From Paenibacillus foliorum (lineage in GTDB: Bacteria > Bacillota > Bacilli > Paenibacillales > NBRC-103111), in the NCBI RefSeq assembly GCF_013141765.1, contig NZ_WHOD01000070.1, positions 310,001 through 374,000 of the forward strand: a DNA stretch of 64,000 bases, in the 5' to 3' direction. Both the position numbers and the translations under genes were made by a program. Positions 17,565 to 26,172 of the stretch are shown piece after piece. Position 1 is the stretch's first letter, and the number at the start of each line of letters is the position of its first letter. Below the pieces are notes generated by a model. That model saw nothing but the letters and a program-made list of their open reading frames with translations. It was not told the origin of the DNA and ran no database searches.

Positions 17565-17647
17565 ATGATTACCACCTTTGCTTGAATCAAAGTTTATTTA
17601 TTTCAAGTCTTTTTGATGTGGATTCCTAAATAATATGATTCTGTACT

Positions 17648-17662
17648 TGAGAATAATTATCA
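17648..17662. promoter_or_regulatory. Fur/PerR-like 7-1-7 operator
   Basis: TGAGAATAATTATCA matches the Gram-positive 7-1-7 box TGATAATNATTATCA at 13 of 14 defined positions. It sits in the gap between rlmI's upstream neighbour region and the nitroreductase (start 17564), in AT-rich DNA where a minus-strand promoter is expected. Fur, PerR and Zur boxes overlap in consensus; Fur is favoured only by similarity. Confidence 0.55.
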
Positions 17663-17771
17663 TTATGATTATATAAGCAAGATAGAACTTTTTCAACAGG
17701 CTAATAGACCATAGCAGCAATCCAAATAAATTGTACATTAAAAAACAAAGCATGGAAGAAACGTTTGTAAT

Positions 17772-17801
17772 AAAAAACCGCCGTTCCATTAGAACGACGG
17801 T
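17772..17801 (-). terminator. Terminator after rlmI
   Basis: Minus strand ACCGTCGTTC-TAAT-GGAACGGCGGT followed by TTTTTTA, seven bases past the rlmI stop. Confidence 0.88.
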
Positions 17802-17807
17802 ACAACA

Positions 17808-19181
17808 TTACTTACTTCGTACTTCAAATATAGCAAATTTCAAGTAATGCCCTTCATCTACACCCAAAATCCGCGGATGATCCTTACCAGCCTCTCGGAA
17901 CTCTATTAAGCGCAATATTTTTTTCGCATCCGTTGCGGCTGCATGAATCGTCTCAAGAAACAAGTCCGGCTTCATGTGATAGGAGCAGCTGGCAGTAACC
18001 AAATAGCCGCCTTCATTAACGAGCTTCATTCCTTGCAGGTTGATATCCTTGTAGCCTCTGCAAGCCCCTTCGACTGCGCTTTTTGTTTTGGCAAATGCAG
18101 GCGGATCCAGTATAACTACATCCCAAGTCCTGCTCTTAGTCTCCAGTGGTTTTGATGTATCGACCTTTTTCACATCAGCCAAGCTTCTTTCCTGGCGCTG
18201 ATCCAGTCCCTTGACCTGCTGACGCAAGTATTCGAAAGCATCAGCAACAACGAACTCTACACGATCCTCGAAGCCGTTAAGCTTAACATTTGTTCGTGCA
18301 CTTTCCACAGCATGCTCCGAAATGTCAAGGCAGGTTACCTTCTTCGCTCCATACTTGCAAGCATTCAAAGTGAAGCTGCCTGTATGCGAAAAGCATTCCA
18401 GCACCGTAGCGCCATCCCATAAAGGAAATGTAACCGTTTTGCCATTAGCATTTACAGGAACCTTGACAGTACCGCCAGAGCCATCTTCGGCTGGCAGCTC
18501 TTGAAGTTCAATACCGCTTCGCTTTCCCCAGCCCGTCATTAATGGCGCAATAGCAGCGCGATTTTCTCGTTGATCGAAGAAATAGCCTGTCTTCTGACCT
18601 TCCATAATATCGATCTCCAACAAAAGGCCGTTTTCTGTAATTTGAACATGACGTGGACATTCGCCGTACAGAAGTCCTTTACGCAGTTCCAAACCTTCCA
18701 GCTCACGTACATTCACATCACTGCGCTCGTAAATCCCCTTTGGTTGCATTACCTCAACTAGGGCCGATACGATTGCATCTTTTACTCGGTCCATACCGAG
18801 GGTCAGCAGCTGTACAACAAGTACATCTTCAAAGCGGTCAACAATTAATCCCGGCAAAAAATCCGCTTCCCCATAAACAAGCCGGTACGAGAGGGCACCT
18901 GGCACAAACCGCTCTCGTTGTTCCAGACAGCGAAGAAACCGTTCCACAAAAAAGGCTTGAGTCATCTCCTCAATCGGCTCATAGGCAACAATACGTACCG
19001 TAATTTGTGATGCTGGATTCCAATAGCCGGTTGCAAGATATTGCCCCAAATGTGAATGTACCGATACCAATTGTCCCGGAACAGGTTCTCCTTCGGTGCG
19101 TTCCATCTCGGATTTGTAAATCCAAGGATGTCCGGCTTCAAGCCGTTTTTTTCTTTTTTTATCTAAGTAAACTGCGGGCAC
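17808..19181 (-). CDS. rlmI: RlmI-type 23S rRNA cytosine-5 methyltransferase
   Basis: 457 residues. N-terminal PUA domain (AGHPWIYKSEMER), central EEHD-like domain with the family GIYERSD, and a C-terminal Rossmann methyltransferase with VLECFSHTGSFTLNA (SAM site), LDISEHAVE and VILDPPAFAK (catalytic NPP-like motif) plus a C-terminal cysteine in VTASCSYH. RlmI/YwbD-like enzymes make m5C in 23S rRNA. It is about 60 residues longer than usual because of two insertions, near 235-275 and 335-362, that look like polar linkers. GTG start at 19181 is the only good family start; its ribosome site is weak. Specific target position is inferred. Confidence 0.88.
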   Translation of the reverse strand: MPAVYLDKKRKKRLEAGHPWIYKSEMERTEGEPVPGQLVSVHSHLGQYLATGYWNPASQITVRIVAYEPIEEMTQAFFVERFLRCLEQRERFVPGALSYRLVYGEADFLPGLIVDRFEDVLVVQLLTLGMDRVKDAIVSALVEVMQPKGIYERSDVNVRELEGLELRKGLLYGECPRHVQITENGLLLEIDIMEGQKTGYFFDQRENRAAIAPLMTGWGKRSGIELQELPAEDGSGGTVKVPVNANGKTVTFPLWDGATVLECFSHTGSFTLNACKYGAKKVTCLDISEHAVESARTNVKLNGFEDRVEFVVADAFEYLRQQVKGLDQRQERSLADVKKVDTSKPLETKSRTWDVVILDPPAFAKTKSAVEGACRGYKDINLQGMKLVNEGGYLVTASCSYHMKPDLFLETIHAAATDAKKILRLIEFREAGKDHPRILGVDEGHYLKFAIFEVRSK

Positions 19182-19224
19182 GATCGGTTCCCCATCTCTT
19201 GTGTGTTTTCCTACCCTCCCAAAC

Positions 19225-19401
19225 CCCCTCTAGGCTGATACTTCCGAAGTAAGCTTTGCTACGCAAAGCTCTTAGGAGAGCCCCAAGGACTACGCCCTCT
19301 GGACACCGGAAAGTTTGGTTGGGGCATTCAATAGCCACTCCCTTGTTACTGAAGTGAACTATCACTTTCGTCCCTACGGGACACGTAAATCCCTTTGCAA
19401 A
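19225..19401. repeat. Hairpin-repeat region between deoC and rlmI
   Basis: Contains the perfect hairpin AGCTTTGC-TAC-GCAAAGCT (19252-19270) beside CTTCCGAAGTAAG, then a stretch with short inverted pairs (GTCCC-TAC-GGGAC near 19371-19381). The first hairpin belongs to the dispersed leader repeat. No gene or clear terminator seen. Confidence 0.55.
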
Positions 19402-20103
19402 CTAGTAAGAACTATTGTCTTTAAGACCATTCACAATTGCAACCCCTGAGCTCGTTCCGAGGCGAGTTGCACCGGCTTCAATCATCTTCAGAGCGGTTTC
19501 AAGGTCACGGACGCCACCTGATGCTTTAACACCGATCGAAGCAGAAACGTTTGCTCTCATCAAACTAATATCTTCGATGGTTGCGCCGCCGGGACCGAAA
19601 CCTGTAGATGTTTTTACATAATGGGCGCCTGCCTCCTCGGATAACCGGCAAGCTATCATTTTCTGCTCCTCATTTAAGAAGCCCGTTTCAAAAATCACTT
19701 TAACTATTGCCTGTCCTTGGACTGCTTGAACGACTGCCCGAATATCTGCGCGTACCGCGTCATAATTCCCTTCCAACAGCCGTCCTACCTGCAGCACCAT
19801 ATCAATCTCATCAGCACCGGCTTCTGCCGCTTTAGCTGCTTCAAAGGCTTTTACCGTACTGTCATTGGCACCCAGAGGAAAGCCGCAAACAACACTGATA
19901 TGAACCTCACTTCCTGCTAGCGCTTTTTTGCAAACAGGCACCCAAACACCATTTACGCACACACTGTAGAATCCATATTTCATCGCCTCATCGCACAGCT
20001 TCAAGACAGCTTGTTCATTCGAATCCGCTTTAAGCAAAGTGTGATCTATATAAGACGGAATTTGTTTAGGATCGATGGACAACCCTTTTCTAGCTTCACT
20101 CAT
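19402..20103 (-). CDS. deoC: Deoxyribose-phosphate aldolase
   Basis: DeoC splits 2-deoxyribose 5-phosphate into glyceraldehyde 3-phosphate and acetaldehyde in deoxynucleoside salvage. 233 residues, normal length. Family signatures: IDHTLLKADS near the N-terminus, VVCGFPLGA, DEIDMVLQVG, and the Schiff-base lysine in HYVKTSTGFGPGGAT, followed by GVKASGGVRD with the second active-site lysine. The ATG immediately abuts the stop of the upstream Nudix gene, and its GAGGTG site lies inside that gene, so the two are translationally coupled. Confidence 0.95.
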   Translation of the reverse strand: MSEARKGLSIDPKQIPSYIDHTLLKADSNEQAVLKLCDEAMKYGFYSVCVNGVWVPVCKKALAGSEVHISVVCGFPLGANDSTVKAFEAAKAAEAGADEIDMVLQVGRLLEGNYDAVRADIRAVVQAVQGQAIVKVIFETGFLNEEQKMIACRLSEEAGAHYVKTSTGFGPGGATIEDISLMRANVSASIGVKASGGVRDLETALKMIEAGATRLGTSSGVAIVNGLKDNSSY

Positions 20104-20532
20104 TTATTTCACCTCATATCCCAAGGAATGTAATGCTTTTTTCATTACTGAATCGTTATTCCCATAACCGAAGTGCTTCTGCTGATACCAAGCATTCATA
20201 GGATCAAGCCATTCAACACCACGAATTTCTTCGACCTGCGCTTGCAGCTCACCGCTCTTGGCTTCCACTAAAAAATAATGAACCTCTTTATCAACCAACC
20301 CGACGTTAGTTAATGTAAACTGATATGTAATAATTTCGAGCGGCTCCGTAATAGCCCCTACAATACCTGTTTCCTCTAAAATTTCCCGCAGAGCGGTCTG
20401 CTCCACCGTTTCCCCAGGCTCCATTTTGCCTTTAGGAAGTGTTATTTTGCCGTAACGGTCCTGAATCATCTGGATTTTCAGTTCATTCCCGTTTTTCCAA
20501 TACACGACACCGCCTGCGGAAATTTCTCTCAC
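20104..20532 (-). CDS. Nudix hydrolase
   Basis: Contains a full Nudix box, GKMEPGETVEQTALREILEETGI-type (G-x5-E-x7-REIxEExGI), so it should hydrolyse a nucleoside diphosphate linked to another moiety; the substrate is unknown. Start: the longest frame begins at ATG 20574, but that codon lies inside the mtaB terminator hairpin and has no ribosome site. GTG 20532 has AAAGGGTGG just upstream and yields VREISAGGVVYWK, the usual family beginning, giving 142 residues. ATG 20550 remains possible. Coupled to deoC, which follows without a gap. Confidence 0.85.
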   Translation of the reverse strand: MREISAGGVVYWKNGNELKIQMIQDRYGKITLPKGKMEPGETVEQTALREILEETGIVGAITEPLEIITYQFTLTNVGLVDKEVHYFLVEAKSGELQAQVEEIRGVEWLDPMNAWYQQKHFGYGNNDSVMKKALHSLGYEVK

Positions 20533-20559
20533 ACCAACCACCCTTTCCATTAGGAGAAA

Positions 20560-20595
20560 GAATAAGGACTTCATCCCTCAATAGGAATGAAATCC
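20560..20595 (-). terminator. Terminator after mtaB
   Basis: Minus strand GGATTTCATTCC-TATTGAG-GGATGAAGTCC (one bulge) followed by TTATTCTTTCT. It begins ten bases past the mtaB stop and overlaps the longest possible Nudix start. Confidence 0.7.
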
Positions 20596-20605
20596 TTGCT
20601 AGTCA

Positions 20606-21952
20606 CTACACATTCACTGCCTGAGCATGAGACAAATCCAGAGTACGCACCAGTTGGCCGCGGCACTCGTTAACTCCTGCTTCCGTTACTTTTACCTTGC
20701 ATACACTACCTACCCAATCCTCACTGCCTTCAAAAACAACCTGTAAATAATTATCCGAATAGCCCATAATAAGACCACTGCCAGCCTCGCCTTTATGTGC
20801 GCGTTCTGGTATTACTTCCAGCACCTGTCCCACATATTTCTGCGCATAGGTCAGCTGCATACGTTCAGATAAGTCGATCAGCTCATGGACACGAGCATTT
20901 TTCAATTCCTCATCAACCTGATCTTCCATACGTGCTGCTGGTGTTCCTGTACGCTTGGAATAAGGAAATACATGCATTTCAGAGAATTGCATTTGCTCCA
21001 TAAACTTGTATCCATTGCGGAACATTTCCTCAGTTTCACCTGGGAATCCGACAATGACGTCAGTTGTAATCGCGACACCTGGCATAATCTTATGAATTTG
21101 CTCAATTTTACTGGCAAACTCAGCTGTTGTATATTTACGGCGCATTCTTGCCAATACTCGATCATCGCCAGCCTGAAGCGGAATGTGCAGATGTCGGCAC
21201 ATTTTGTCCGAATTCTTAAGAACATCCAGCACTTCATCGGTAATTTGACTCGCTTCAATAGAGCTGATTCGGATTCGCTTCAAGCCCTCGACTTTATCCA
21301 AATCCCACAGCAGCTTAGCCAAACTGTAATTTTCTATATCCTCGCCATATCCGCCCGTGTGAATCCCTGTCAATACAATTTCCTGATAACCCGCATCAAC
21401 CAGCATCCGAGCTTGTTTAATAACGCTTTCCGGTTCACGGCTGCGCATCAATCCACGTGACCAAGGAATAATACAGAAGGTACAGAAATTGTTACAGCCC
21501 TCCTGAATTTTCAAGAAAGCCCGCGTACGGTCTGCAAAATCAGGAACATCCAGTTCTTCGAACTGGCGAGTTTTCATAATATTGCGGACAGCATTGATCG
21601 GCTGACGCTCTTGATTCAGCTGCTGGACGTAAGGGATGATTTTATCCCGGTCCTGTGTCCCGATGACTAGATCAACGCCAGGGATCGCCAATATTTCTGC
21701 AGGCGAGGTTTGCGCGTAACAGCCAGTGACTGCAACAATTGCTTCGGGATTGCGGCGAATGGCGCGGCGGATCATCTGACGGCTCTTTTTATCGCCTGTA
21801 TTAGTTACGGTGCATGTATTAATAACATAAATGTCAGCCGTTGTTTCAAAATCAACCTGCTCATAGCCTTCGTGCTTGAACAGCTGCCAAATAGCTTCTG
21901 TATCGTAAAAATTCACTTTACAACCTAATGTATGAAATGCTACTGTAGCCAT
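20606..21952 (-). CDS. mtaB: tRNA t6A37 methylthiotransferase
   Basis: MtaB converts t6A to ms2t6A at position 37 of tRNAs reading ANN codons. 448 residues with the three-part architecture: N-terminal UPF0004 domain with cysteines (TLGCKVN, NTCTVTN, VTGCYAQ), radical-SAM core with CNNFCTFC cluster motif, and a C-terminal TRAM domain. The ATG follows GGGAGG overlapping the end of rsmE, three bases after the rsmE stop. Order prmA-rsmE-mtaB is conserved downstream of dnaJ in Firmicutes. Confidence 0.96.
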   Translation of the reverse strand: MATVAFHTLGCKVNFYDTEAIWQLFKHEGYEQVDFETTADIYVINTCTVTNTGDKKSRQMIRRAIRRNPEAIVAVTGCYAQTSPAEILAIPGVDLVIGTQDRDKIIPYVQQLNQERQPINAVRNIMKTRQFEELDVPDFADRTRAFLKIQEGCNNFCTFCIIPWSRGLMRSREPESVIKQARMLVDAGYQEIVLTGIHTGGYGEDIENYSLAKLLWDLDKVEGLKRIRISSIEASQITDEVLDVLKNSDKMCRHLHIPLQAGDDRVLARMRRKYTTAEFASKIEQIHKIMPGVAITTDVIVGFPGETEEMFRNGYKFMEQMQFSEMHVFPYSKRTGTPAARMEDQVDEELKNARVHELIDLSERMQLTYAQKYVGQVLEVIPERAHKGEAGSGLIMGYSDNYLQVVFEGSEDWVGSVCKVKVTEAGVNECRGQLVRTLDLSHAQAVNV

Positions 21953-21955
21953 TTA

Positions 21956-22810
21956 TTATTGTCCTCCCATCTCTCCGGATTCGTACAAAATACAGGTTAG
22001 TCCGACCATCGCAGCTGTCTCCGTCCGCAAAATACGCCGGCCAAGACTGATGGACCTGCATCCTGCTGCCTCTGCCGCTTCTATCTCCCGCTCGCTGAAG
22101 CCCCCTTCAGGACCAACGATCAGCATTAACTTAGGCTTTGCCTGCTGGCTTTCAGATCGCGTCTTTAAGGAAACAGGCATTGCTTTATCCTCAATCGTTA
22201 CAGAGTTCAAACCGGAATCTATTGGAGCCGCCACATCCTTCATCACGGACAAAGCGGCTTGAATCTCTTGGCGCAGCTGCAAGCCGTCTTGCTTCTCATA
22301 GCAAATCCATGCCGCATCAGCTTGTGTTGCACACTGGAGCAGCTGTTTCCATGACAGTGGAGCATCTACTGCAGGAATCCTGTTGCGATGTGCTTGTTCA
22401 GCTGCTTCCTTAGCGATCTTCTGCCAACGCTCCACGCGTTTGCCCTCTTTTTTGGCGTCAAGCTGTACAACCGTTCGTTCAGATACAAAAGGAATAAACC
22501 TACCTGCCCCGATCTCTGTCCCCTTTTGGATCACCAGCTCCATTTTATCGCCTTTAGGCAAACTTTGCGCAATCCAAACCTCGACAGCAGGCTCATGGTT
22601 CATTTCAAGAAGCTCCACAATATCGGCAAACACCTGATCCTTACCCATCTCATTAATCCGAACTAACGCTTCACGGTTCACGCCATCGCTGACAATAATC
22701 TTTTCCCCGACTTTTGCCCGCATGACACGGATTATATGGTGGGCGTCATCCCCCATAATAGTTACAGAGTTATCGGCAAAAAGTTCAGGTGCAATAAAAT
22801 AACGCTGCAT
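21956..22810 (-). CDS. rsmE: 16S rRNA m3U1498 methyltransferase
   Basis: RsmE methylates N3 of U1498 of 16S rRNA. 284 residues: N-terminal PUA-like domain (MQRYFIAPELF ... HHIIRVMRAKVGE) and SPOUT methyltransferase domain ending LMLIVGPEGGFSEREIEAA and SLGRRILRTETA, the knot-forming SAM site. It is about 30-35 residues longer than usual; an extra low-conservation loop lies near residues 190-225, just before the GPEGG motif. Upstream of mtaB by three bases. The ribosome site is weak (AGAGAAGAG). Confidence 0.95.
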   Translation of the reverse strand: MQRYFIAPELFADNSVTIMGDDAHHIIRVMRAKVGEKIIVSDGVNREALVRINEMGKDQVFADIVELLEMNHEPAVEVWIAQSLPKGDKMELVIQKGTEIGAGRFIPFVSERTVVQLDAKKEGKRVERWQKIAKEAAEQAHRNRIPAVDAPLSWKQLLQCATQADAAWICYEKQDGLQLRQEIQAALSVMKDVAAPIDSGLNSVTIEDKAMPVSLKTRSESQQAKPKLMLIVGPEGGFSEREIEAAEAAGCRSISLGRRILRTETAAMVGLTCILYESGEMGGQ

Positions 22811-22942
22811 GCTCTTCTCTACTTTCTGTCTAGCTTAATTGATGATCTCTATTGAAAAATAACAACCTACATCATACTATGTTTTCTATGAAAAAGCTAT
22901 TGTTTACAGCATTCCCCAAGCTCGCTCCCAGCCATTCACCTT

Positions 22943-23626
22943 TTACCTAAATGCCCCGAAAATTAGCTCGGCCGCCTGATTAAACATGCCTAGTATCGGC
23001 CACTGCAACGCAAACACTGGGCCAATAGTTACACTGCGAACCGGAGGAATGAAAACCATTAGCAGTATAGCGAAAAAAAGCCACTGCTCATATGCCTTAA
23101 GCTTCATTGCCATAGATCGCGGCAGCAAGTCCTCCAGAATACGGTAACCATCCAACGGTGGAAATGGAATAAGATTCAGAATGAACAAAAATATATTTTG
23201 AATAACCATGTAGTTAAAAAATAATTTAATCGCCTTAACTCCACCCTCTGAAACCCCATCAAACACATGCAGCTGAAGCAGTGAATAATAGATGATCAAG
23301 CTGACAAAAGCAAGCACCAGATTGCTCAGCGGCCCCGCTAAAGATACGATAATACCCATCAAGCGAGGGCTTTTGAACTTCGCACGATTTACCAATACAG
23401 GCTTAGCCCAACCGATTCCGATAATTAGAAAAAAGATCATTCCGAGCCAATCAATATGCACCCGAGGATTCAGCGTCAGACGCCCCATTGAACGAGGCGT
23501 CGGATCACCGAAACGGTCAGCAAAAAAAGCGTGTGAAAACTCATGTATCGCAAATGAAATCAACAGGACGACAAAAACAAACGGCATTTCCTCTATAGGA
23601 AACGGAAGAAACGAACTGAAATCCAT
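22943..23626 (-). CDS. Site-2 protease family (M50) membrane metalloprotease
   Basis: 227 residues, five to six hydrophobic segments. Zinc motif HEFSH (HExxH) in the second helix (AIHEFSHAFFADRFGDPTP) and the distal NLIPFPPLDG (N-P-x-D-G-like) motif complete the M50 active site. These YwhC/SpoIVFB-like rhomboid-unrelated intramembrane proteases cut membrane-buried substrates; this one lacks PDZ or CBS domains and its substrate is unknown. Nine bases after prmA with AGGAGG before the ATG, so co-transcribed. Confidence 0.9.
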   Translation of the reverse strand: MDFSSFLPFPIEEMPFVFVVLLISFAIHEFSHAFFADRFGDPTPRSMGRLTLNPRVHIDWLGMIFFLIIGIGWAKPVLVNRAKFKSPRLMGIIVSLAGPLSNLVLAFVSLIIYYSLLQLHVFDGVSEGGVKAIKLFFNYMVIQNIFLFILNLIPFPPLDGYRILEDLLPRSMAMKLKAYEQWLFFAILLMVFIPPVRSVTIGPVFALQWPILGMFNQAAELIFGAFR

Positions 23627-23635
23627 AGTTTCCTC

Positions 23636-24625
23636 CTACAGTTTCCGGGCGATAATAACAACCCAATCTTGATCCTCATAATACTCAGTAACACTAAACC
23701 CTACAGCTGACAAGCCTTTTTCCACATCTTCTTGTTTGCTCTTGATAACACCTGATACAACGTAAGTTCCGCCTGGAGCAAGGACATCATAGACATCCTG
23801 TACGAACATCAGAATAATCTCAGCCAATATATTCGCGACGACAACCTGTACCGGGATCTTTACTCCCAGCGCTGAAGTAGGGGCCTCTGACGAGCCTGCC
23901 AATGTACTTTCCCGAAGTACCTGCAGCAAATCGCTTTGCTTCACAGTAATTTCACTTTCCAGTCCATTCAATCGACTATTCTCGTTGGCGCTAGAAACAG
24001 CTACTGGATCCAAGTCCAATGCTAATACATGCTTCGCTCCCAGCTTAGCCGCTGCTATAGCAAGTACGCCGGAGCCGGTTCCAACATCAATTACGTCATC
24101 GCCGGTTTGAACCACTTTCTCCAACGTTCGCAAGCACAATGAGGTTGTAGCATGCGTTCCCGTACCAAAAGCCATTCCTGGGTCCAATTCGATAATCAAT
24201 TCCTCAGGGCCGGCCGTATAGTCCTCCCATGTTGGTTTGATCGTTAAACGTTCCGAAATACGGATCGGCTTGAAATACTGTTTCCAAGCATTCGCCCAAT
24301 CCTCATCATCCACTTCCTTGAGCTCAAACTCAGGGTTGCCTGTATCGATATCATACTCAGCCAGTTGTGTAACGGACTGCTTTAACTCTTCCATCACTGA
24401 CTCCATAGTCGTTCCTTCAGAAAAGTAACCTTTAATAACCGCTCTTCCCTCTGGAATATCATTAAAGGGCAGTTCATACCATTGACCTAATGAAGTGTCT
24501 CTCTTCTTGTTCAACGTACCGGATTCCTCAATGGAAACACCGCCAGCACCTAATTCATGTATAAAATTCGAAATCATTTCAATTGCTTCTTCGGTTGTAT
24601 GTACCGTCACTTCATGCCAGCGCAC
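23636..24625 (-). CDS. prmA: Ribosomal protein L11 methyltransferase
   Basis: PrmA trimethylates L11. 329 residues: N-terminal L11-recognition domain (MRWHEVTVHTTEEAIEMI), linker, and methyltransferase domain with LDPGMAFGTGTHATTSL, VIDVGTGSGVLAIAAAKLGA (SAM loop) and VVANILAEII. A short Ser/Ala-rich insertion (near residues 240-258) makes it slightly longer than average. GTG start with AAGGAGG eight bases upstream. Downstream of the dnaK operon in the usual Firmicute order, here separated from dnaJ by three extra genes. Confidence 0.96.
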   Translation of the reverse strand: MRWHEVTVHTTEEAIEMISNFIHELGAGGVSIEESGTLNKKRDTSLGQWYELPFNDIPEGRAVIKGYFSEGTTMESVMEELKQSVTQLAEYDIDTGNPEFELKEVDDEDWANAWKQYFKPIRISERLTIKPTWEDYTAGPEELIIELDPGMAFGTGTHATTSLCLRTLEKVVQTGDDVIDVGTGSGVLAIAAAKLGAKHVLALDLDPVAVSSANENSRLNGLESEITVKQSDLLQVLRESTLAGSSEAPTSALGVKIPVQVVVANILAEIILMFVQDVYDVLAPGGTYVVSGVIKSKQEDVEKGLSAVGFSVTEYYEDQDWVVIIARKL

Positions 24626-24881
24626 GTTTGTATCCTCCTTGGGGTTTTCTTTAGAAAACCTGCGTTTTAAGCTTCAGCTGAACTATTACGACAAAAACTA
24701 TCTCGTAAACATATGCTCAAGTTCAGCTCATAAAATTGCACATGATTCCCAGTATACTATACTTGACCGCACCGGTAAAATAGCAGAGCTTAAAAGTAGC
24801 CGAGCGCATACATTACTACACCTTTTCTTGGTGTTTGAGAGCTTATCATCATGCTACTTCCAAACAACTAGTTAACACCAG
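24626..24881. repeat. Gap upstream of prmA with leader-repeat copy
   Basis: Minus strand near 24640-24660 reads GGTTTTCTAAAGAAAACC directly before the AAGGAGG of prmA, the hairpin-into-ribosome-site pattern. The remainder to the terminator is AT-rich with no convincing gene. Confidence 0.5.
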
Positions 24882-24924
24882 AAATGGCCCCTGCAAAAGA
24901 AAAATCTTTTGCAGGAGCCATTTT
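24882..24924 (-). terminator. Strong terminator after the secreted repeat protein gene
   Basis: Near-perfect 18-bp stem (GGCCCCTGCAAAAGA with TCTTTTGCAGGAGCC) and an A4 loop, T-rich on both sides, so it may work in both directions. Lies 27 bases past the stop at 24951. Confidence 0.85.
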
Positions 24925-24950
24925 ATTAAGGATCAATAATAGAGATTTTC

Positions 24951-26000
24951 TTAATTTAATGAATTAATTGCTGATTGAATGTCATTGCTTGCTTGATTCA
25001 AAAGCTCTTCTTTTTGTTTATCGGAGATTTGTCCATTTTGATAAGCCTCTTCAATGTCTTTTCCCCATAAGCCTTTAAGATTTGCAATCAACTCACTGGA
25101 GGAAAGCCCCGAAGTTTGAAATAGTTTCACGCCACTGTTTAGGGCATCTTTAAGCTCAATCGCATCATATTCTGCAGTAAACAAGGAAATGTCCTGTATG
25201 AGGGATTCTCCCCGCTTTTTCAATAATGCTGCACCGTCAAAACCTGAACCTGAACCAGCTTGCTCGACCTTAACCGTAATCCCGCCTGGAGTTTCGATTC
25301 CTGTACGAATGGCTTGCAAAGCTTCTTCTTTATATTTCGAAGCTTGCTCTGAAGAAATAGCACCATTCGTTTCTGCTTGTTCAAGCAGTTGAACTATCGG
25401 ATGCTGCAGTCTATTAATCAATTCAGTTGAATCTAATCGAGTTGCTTGTAACAGTGTTGCACCATTCTGCAAACGATCAATTACATCAATGTTCTCATCC
25501 TCGGATAAAGAAGTAGCAGCCGAATTAAGGGATGACATACGATCTTGAAGAACCGCTTTAAAATCGAAAGACTTCAAATTATTACCGTTGTAGCCGGGAA
25601 TCGACAAAATTTCAGTCGTTTTATTTTTTATTTCCTTGCTTAGGTTATCAAATTCATCACTATTGCCCGAATAATTACTTGCAGCATTTGCAACCGTTTG
25701 ATCAGCTAATTTGAACAGCTCGGTAGACAAATTCCCATCAAGACCGGAAGCTTGACTTAATGTTTGTCCAGCGGCCAAACCATCCAGCACATCACTCAAG
25801 TCCTTGCTCGCAACCCCTGACGTATTAACAACAATCAATCTTACCCAATCAGTCAAGATTTTATTACTGTCCAAAGGTGCTTTTACAATTACGACTGCAT
25901 CATCGTCATCTGCGAATGCGGATGGCGTCAAAGCCATAGTTCCATTAAATAATAAAGCAGCAGAAAGAACACCAACCATTAATTGTTTATTTCTCTTCAT
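24951..26000 (-). CDS. Secreted three-repeat helical protein, unknown function
   Basis: 349 residues from ATG 26000, chosen because GGATGGAG lies just upstream; the ATG at 26033 has none. Signal peptide 1-30 (cleavage at PSAFA-DD). The mature protein contains three spaced copies (about 68-98, 172-202, 280-310) of a helix-turn unit, consensus L.d.L..G.tL.q.sgL.s.eLi..L, the last two followed by an acidic helix with NGxISxxQ. No cysteine, no enzyme motif. Monocistronic: strong terminator below, array of three palindromes above. No family recognised; an extracellular or spore-associated binding role is only a guess. Confidence 0.8.
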   Translation of the reverse strand: MKRNKQLMVGVLSAALLFNGTMALTPSAFADDDDAVVIVKAPLDSNKILTDWVRLIVVNTSGVASKDLSDVLDGLAAGQTLSQASGLDGNLSTELFKLADQTVANAASNYSGNSDEFDNLSKEIKNKTTEILSIPGYNGNNLKSFDFKAVLQDRMSSLNSAATSLSEDENIDVIDRLQNGATLLQATRLDSTELINRLQHPIVQLLEQAETNGAISSEQASKYKEEALQAIRTGIETPGGITVKVEQAGSGSGFDGAALLKKRGESLIQDISLFTAEYDAIELKDALNSGVKLFQTSGLSSSELIANLKGLWGKDIEEAYQNGQISDKQKEELLNQASNDIQSAINSLN

Positions 26001-26031
26001 TTTTTTCTCCATCCTGTCTCTATATGTATTC

Positions 26032-26093
26032 ATTTCGTATAGGAAATGTATAATTTAATTATATTTCTTATACGAAATGTTCCTGTACGAAAT
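26032..26093. promoter_or_regulatory. Array of three ATTTCnTATAnGAAAT palindromes
   Basis: Boxes at 26032-26047 (ATTTCGTATAGGAAAT) and 26063-26078 (ATTTCTTATACGAAAT) match the palindrome fully; a degenerate third at 26078-26093 keeps the GAAAT arm. Centres are 31 and 15 bases apart, i.e. about three and one and a half helical turns. They lie 32-93 bases upstream of the secreted protein start, where a promoter is expected. Likely repressor or activator sites; regulator unknown. Confidence 0.6.
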
Positions 26094-26172
26094 ATATCAC
26101 ACCCAAAGGTCTTTGTGTCCGTCTTTTTATTAAAATGTTTGAACATAATATGAACTTTTTGTAAAGAACGGT

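Noticed and set aside
17598..17789. 63-residue hydrophobic minus-strand frame
   Set aside because: AT-rich intergenic DNA overlapping the rlmI terminator and the Fur-like box; no ribosome site.
19282..19400. Possible small RNA between deoC and rlmI
   Set aside because: Several short inverted pairs but no promoter or terminator; best explained as decayed copies of the intergenic repeat.
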